From: Mycolicibacterium gilvum
GTDB taxonomy: Bacteria > Actinomycetota > Actinomycetes > Mycobacteriales > Mycobacteriaceae
Reading direction: 5' to 3'
Length of the DNA: 18,875 nucleotides
NCBI RefSeq assembly: GCF_900454025.1
Contig: NZ_UGQM01000011.1
Coordinates: 1-18,875, forward strand
In this document: piece by piece, positions 15,700-18,875 of the stretch
Position numbering within the stretch: position 1 is the first letter of the stretch
How the letters are laid out: each line of letters begins with the position of its first letter
Translations under genes and position numbers: made by a program
The notes under the pieces: generated by a model
Databases searched by the model: none
Seen by the model: the letters and a program-made list of their open reading frames with translations, nothing else
What the model was told of the DNA's origin: nothing

Positions 15700-17149
15700 G
15701 TGGTGGATGAGCAGCTCGTCGGGTCTGGACGCCGCCGGACTCCCGAGGAACTCAGTCCACTGGATCAGATCCTGCATCGCGGCGAGGCCAACCCCCGCAC
15801 CCGCTCGGGCATCATGACCATCGAACTGCTCGACACCACGCCCGACTGGGACACGTTTCGCACCCGCTTCGAACATGCGTCGCGCAAGGTGCTCCGGCTG
15901 CGCCAGAAGGTCGTCACGCCGACGCTGCCCACCGCCGCACCCCGCTGGGTCGTCGATCCGGATTTCAACCTCGATTTCCATTTGCGCCGGGTCCGCGTTC
16001 CCGAGGGGACGCTGCGTCAGGTGATGGATTTCGCCGAGATCGCCGCGCAGTCACCGCTCGACATCTCCCGGCCGCTGTGGACCGACCCTGATCGAGGGTG
16101 TGCAGGACGGCCGGGCAGCACTGATGGTGCATCTCAGCCATGCCGTCACCGACGGGGTCGGCGGCGTCGAGATGTTCGCCAATTTGTACGACTTCGAGCG
16201 GGAGCCGCCGCCGCAACCCGTGCCGCCGATGCCGGTGCCGACCGACCTGTCGCCCAACGACCTGATGCGCAGTGGGCTCAACCGCCTGCCCGGCACGATC
16301 GTCGGGGGGTGGTCGGGCGGTCGCCGGTGCCGCGCAGGCCGTGGGCCACGTCGTTCGCGACCCGGTCGAGCGGCTCGGCAGCGTCTTCGATTACGCGAGG
16401 TCCGGTGTGGCGCGGTCGGTCCGGTCGCCGACCCGTCGCCGATCCTGCGGCGGCGAAGCCTGTCGTCGCGCAGCGAGGCCATCGACATCGAATTCAGTGA
16501 CCTGCACCGCGCGTCGAAGGCCGCCGAAGGCTCGATCAACGACGCCTACCTGGCCGGGCTCTGCGGTGCGCTGCGGCTCTACCACGAGTCCATGGGGGTG
16601 CCCGTCGACACGCTGCCGATGGCCGTCCCGGTCAATCTCAGGTCGGATGCCGACCCTGCGGGGGCAACCGCTTCGTGGGGGTCAACCTCGCCGCACCCGT
16701 CGGACTGTCGGACCCCGCGATGTATCAAGGAGATTCGCGCGCAGATGAGGAGCAAGCGCGACGAGCGGGCCCTCGACGTGGTCGGTGCGATCGCCCCGCT
16801 CGTCAGCCTGCTTCCCGACAGCGTGCTGGAGACGATGGCGGGATCGATCGTCAACTCCGATGTGCAGGCCAGCAATGTGCCCGTCTACGCCGGCGATACC
16901 TTCATCGCCGGTGCGAAGGTGTTGCGCCAGTACGGTCTCGGGCCCCTGCCCGGTGTCGCGATGATGGTCGTCCTGATCTCGCGCTCGGGGTATTGCACCA
17001 TCAGTACCCGCTACGACCGGGCCTCGATCACCGATCCCGGTCTTCTCGCGCAATGCCTGTTGGACGGCTTCGACGAAGTCCTCGCTCTCGGCGGGGACGG
17101 TCGCGCGGTGCCGGCGACGTTCAGCCGGGTCGGAGCACAGGAAAAATGA
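15700..17149 (+). CDS. WS/DGAT-family O-acyltransferase (triacylglycerol synthase-like), multiply frameshifted
   Basis: Pieces in three frames assemble into a wax ester/diacylglycerol acyltransferase of about 485 residues, the usual size. Such enzymes join acyl-CoA to diacylglycerol or alcohols at the inner face of the membrane. Visible: LSPLDQILHRGEAN, PRWVVDPDFNLDFHLRRVRV, SRPLW, the catalytic segment HLSHAVTDGVGG, GSINDAYLAGLCGALRLYHE, a restorable NRFVGVNLAAPVGLSDPA and SNVPVYAGDTFIAGAKV. The HHxxxDG motif reads SHAVTDG; the second, catalytic His is kept. Frame changes lie near 16083, 16309, 16317, 16415, 16662 and 16722, several in G-runs. The start is uncertain: GTG 15700, or ATG 15707 if a base is lost near 15740. 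Its position before the plsC gene suggests a counterpart of M. tuberculosis Rv2484c and a role in glycerolipid assembly. Confidence 0.82.
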
Positions 17150-17180
17150 GCAGTATCGAACGGAACGGGAGTGGCCCGCA

Positions 17181-18875
17181 GTGACATCGGAGATTCCGGT
17201 CAACCGGCAGATGCGTCTTCCCGGCTCGGTCGCCGAGATACAGGCGAGCCCGGCGGGGGCGCAAATCGGCGCGTTCTTCGACCTCGACGGAACCCTGGTG
17301 GCGGGGTTCACCGGCGTGGTGATGACGCAGGATCGGTTGCGGCGCAGACAGATGTCGGTGGGCGAGTTCATCGGCATGGTGCAGGCCGGGCTGAACCACC
17401 AACTCGGCCGTTCCGAGTTCGAGGACCTCATCGGCAAGGGCGCGCGGATGCTGCGCGGCAACTCGCTCGACGACGTCGACGAACTCGCCGAGAGGCTGTT
17501 CGTGCAGAAGATCGTCGGCAGGATCTATCCGGAGATGCGCGAGATCGTCCGCGCGCACATGAACCGCGGCCACACCGTCGTCCTCAGTTCGTCGGCGCTG
17601 ACGGTCCAGGTCGAGCCGTCGCCCGATTCCTGGGCATCGACAACGTGCTGAGCAACAAGTTCGAGATCGACGACGACGGCCTCATCACCGGCGAGGTGCA
17701 GCGCCCAATCATCTGGGGACCGGAAAAGCCCGTGCGGTACAGGAATTCGCGTCCGTCAACGGCATCGACCTGTCGAGGAGCTATTTCTACGCCGACGGCG
17801 ACGAGGATGTCGCCCTGATGTATCTCGTCGGCAACCCGCGGCCCACCAATCCGGCGGGCAAGATGGCCGCGGTCGCGGCAAGCGTGGTTGGCCGATCCTG
17901 AAGTTCAGCAGCCGCAGCGGTGCCAGCCCCGCGTCGCAGGTGCGCACCGCGGTCGGTATCGCGTCGATGGTGCCGATCGCCGCGGGGGCGTTGGGCCTCG
18001 GCTTGTTGACACGCAACAAGCGCACCGGGGTGAACTTTTTCACCTCGATGTTCGGTCGGACCCTGCTGGACACGATCGGGATCAACCTGCAGGTGCTGGG
18101 TCGGGAGAACCTGACCGCGCAGCGGCCCGCCGTGTTCATCTTCAACCACCGCAACCAGGCCGATCCGCTGATCGCGGGCCGGTTGATCAACGAAGACTTC
18201 ACCACGGTGGGCAAGAAGGAGCTCGAGAACGACCCGATCGTCGGCACGATCGGCAAGATCCTCGATGCCGCGTTCATCGACCGCGACGATCCGAAGAAGG
18301 CGGTGGAAGGTCTCAAAAGGTTGAAGAGCTTGCACGCAAAGGTCTTTCGATCCTCATCGCACCGGAGGGCACCCGCCTCGACACCACCGAGGTCGGGGAG
18401 TTCAAGAAGGGGCCGTTCCGGATCGCGATGTCGGTGAACATTCCGATCGTGCCGATCGTCATCCGCAACGCCGAGGTGATCGCGGCCCGCGACTCCAGTA
18501 CGTTCAACCCCCTGGTCGATGTCGTGGTCTACCCGCCGATTCCGGTGGACGACTGGACGCAGGAGGATCTCCCGTCCCGCATCGAGGAGATCCGGCAGCT
18601 CTACCTCGACACCCTCGCCGACTGGCCGCACGACGAGCTGAAGCTGCCCGACCTGTACACGCGGTCCCGGCCCGCGAAGAAGCGGACCCCGCGCAAAGCG
18701 CTGCGAAGAAGACCCCGACGAAGACCGCGACGACCGCGACGAAAGACCGCCAAGAAGGCGCAACCGAAGACCGCCAAAAAGGCGCAACCGAAGACGAAAG
18801 CGACACGGGCGTCGTCGAAGGTGTCCGACAGGCCCGACGCGGATCCGCCTGAGCCGGCGGAGAAACCGGCCGACA
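17181..18875 (+). CDS. plsC: HAD-family phosphatase/PlsC acyltransferase fusion, frameshifted, truncated at the right edge
   Basis: A bifunctional protein. The N-terminal HAD-IB (SerB-like) domain has [14 protein letters not shown], the Ser motif VVLSSSAL and [12 protein letters not shown]. The C-terminal lysophosphatidate acyltransferase domain has HX4D in [18 protein letters not shown] and IAPEGTR. Between them [20 protein letters not shown] is a probable membrane segment. The architecture matches M. tuberculosis Rv2483c. It should acylate lysophosphatidate; the HAD activity is unknown. The frame changes near 17618, 17723, 17881 and 18325, each fitting one lost base (for example VEPVARFLG and [11 protein letters not shown] when restored). 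GTG 17181, after GGGAG, gives the start. The C-terminus is a Lys/Ala/Thr/Pro tail with repeats, itself perhaps misframed between about 18704 and 18742, and no stop occurs before the edge. It follows the WS/DGAT gene by 31 bases. Confidence 0.85.
18743..18790 (+). repeat. Tandem 24-base repeat in the plsC tail
   Basis: Two consecutive 24-base units (18743-18766 and 18767-18790) differ at one base and each encode KTAKKAQP. They form part of a lysine-rich, probably disordered tail. Confidence 0.8.

Overview
The window looks like chromosomal DNA from a high-GC actinobacterium, most likely a mycobacterium (Mycolicibacterium-like). The reasons are gene content and order. TetR, accD1, accA1, fadE19, maoC and citE, followed further on by a WS/DGAT acyltransferase and a HAD-PlsC fusion, recalls from memory the M. 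tuberculosis neighbourhoods Rv2506, Rv2502c-Rv2498c and Rv2484c-Rv2483c. Small mycobacterial membrane proteins and a SigF-type promoter agree with this.

Layout. 1-1255: 3' part of an S9 (prolyl oligopeptidase-like) peptidase, frameshifted. 1270-1739: a SigF-type promoter and two very small membrane proteins. 1747-2367: a TetR regulator, divergent from a five-gene acyl-CoA catabolic operon at 2461-8471, with twin operator-like boxes between them. The operon reads accD1-accA1-fadE19-maoC-citE with overlapping stops and starts, and fits leucine/branched-chain acyl-CoA breakdown: dehydrogenation, biotin-dependent carboxylation, hydration, then retro-aldol cleavage. 8472-9897: a complete IS701-type insertion sequence with perfect 16-bp ends and a CTAG target duplication, placed between the stop codons of citE and the convergent crotonase gene. 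9903-11437: a crotonase-fold protein and an acyl-ACP thioesterase-like protein in one minus-strand unit. 11520-12797: a SnoaL/NTF2-like protein divergent from a second TetR regulator, with a perfect palindrome between them. 12856-13767: a cofactor-free haloperoxidase-type alpha/beta hydrolase. 13826-15515: a secreted protein with an Ig-like domain and a C39-type cysteine peptidase domain, frameshifted. 15538-15610: tRNA-Arg(TCT), minus strand. 15700-17149: WS/DGAT acyltransferase, frameshifted. 17181-end: HAD phosphatase-PlsC acyltransferase fusion, frameshifted and running off the right edge.

Sequence quality is a major feature. I find about 21 apparent frame changes, most of them loss of one base, confined to roughly 690-3230 and 13930-18330. 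None is visible in the roughly 10.7 kb between. Protein similarity continues cleanly across each break, so I read these as sequencing or assembly errors rather than gene decay. Three of them fall inside accD1 and cancel, leaving an open but locally wrong reading frame.

I saw no CRISPR array, prophage or recognisable defence system. The least familiar items are the Ig-like/C39 exported protein, the thioesterase-crotonase pair whose crotonase lacks both hydratase glutamates, and the regulatory palindromes.
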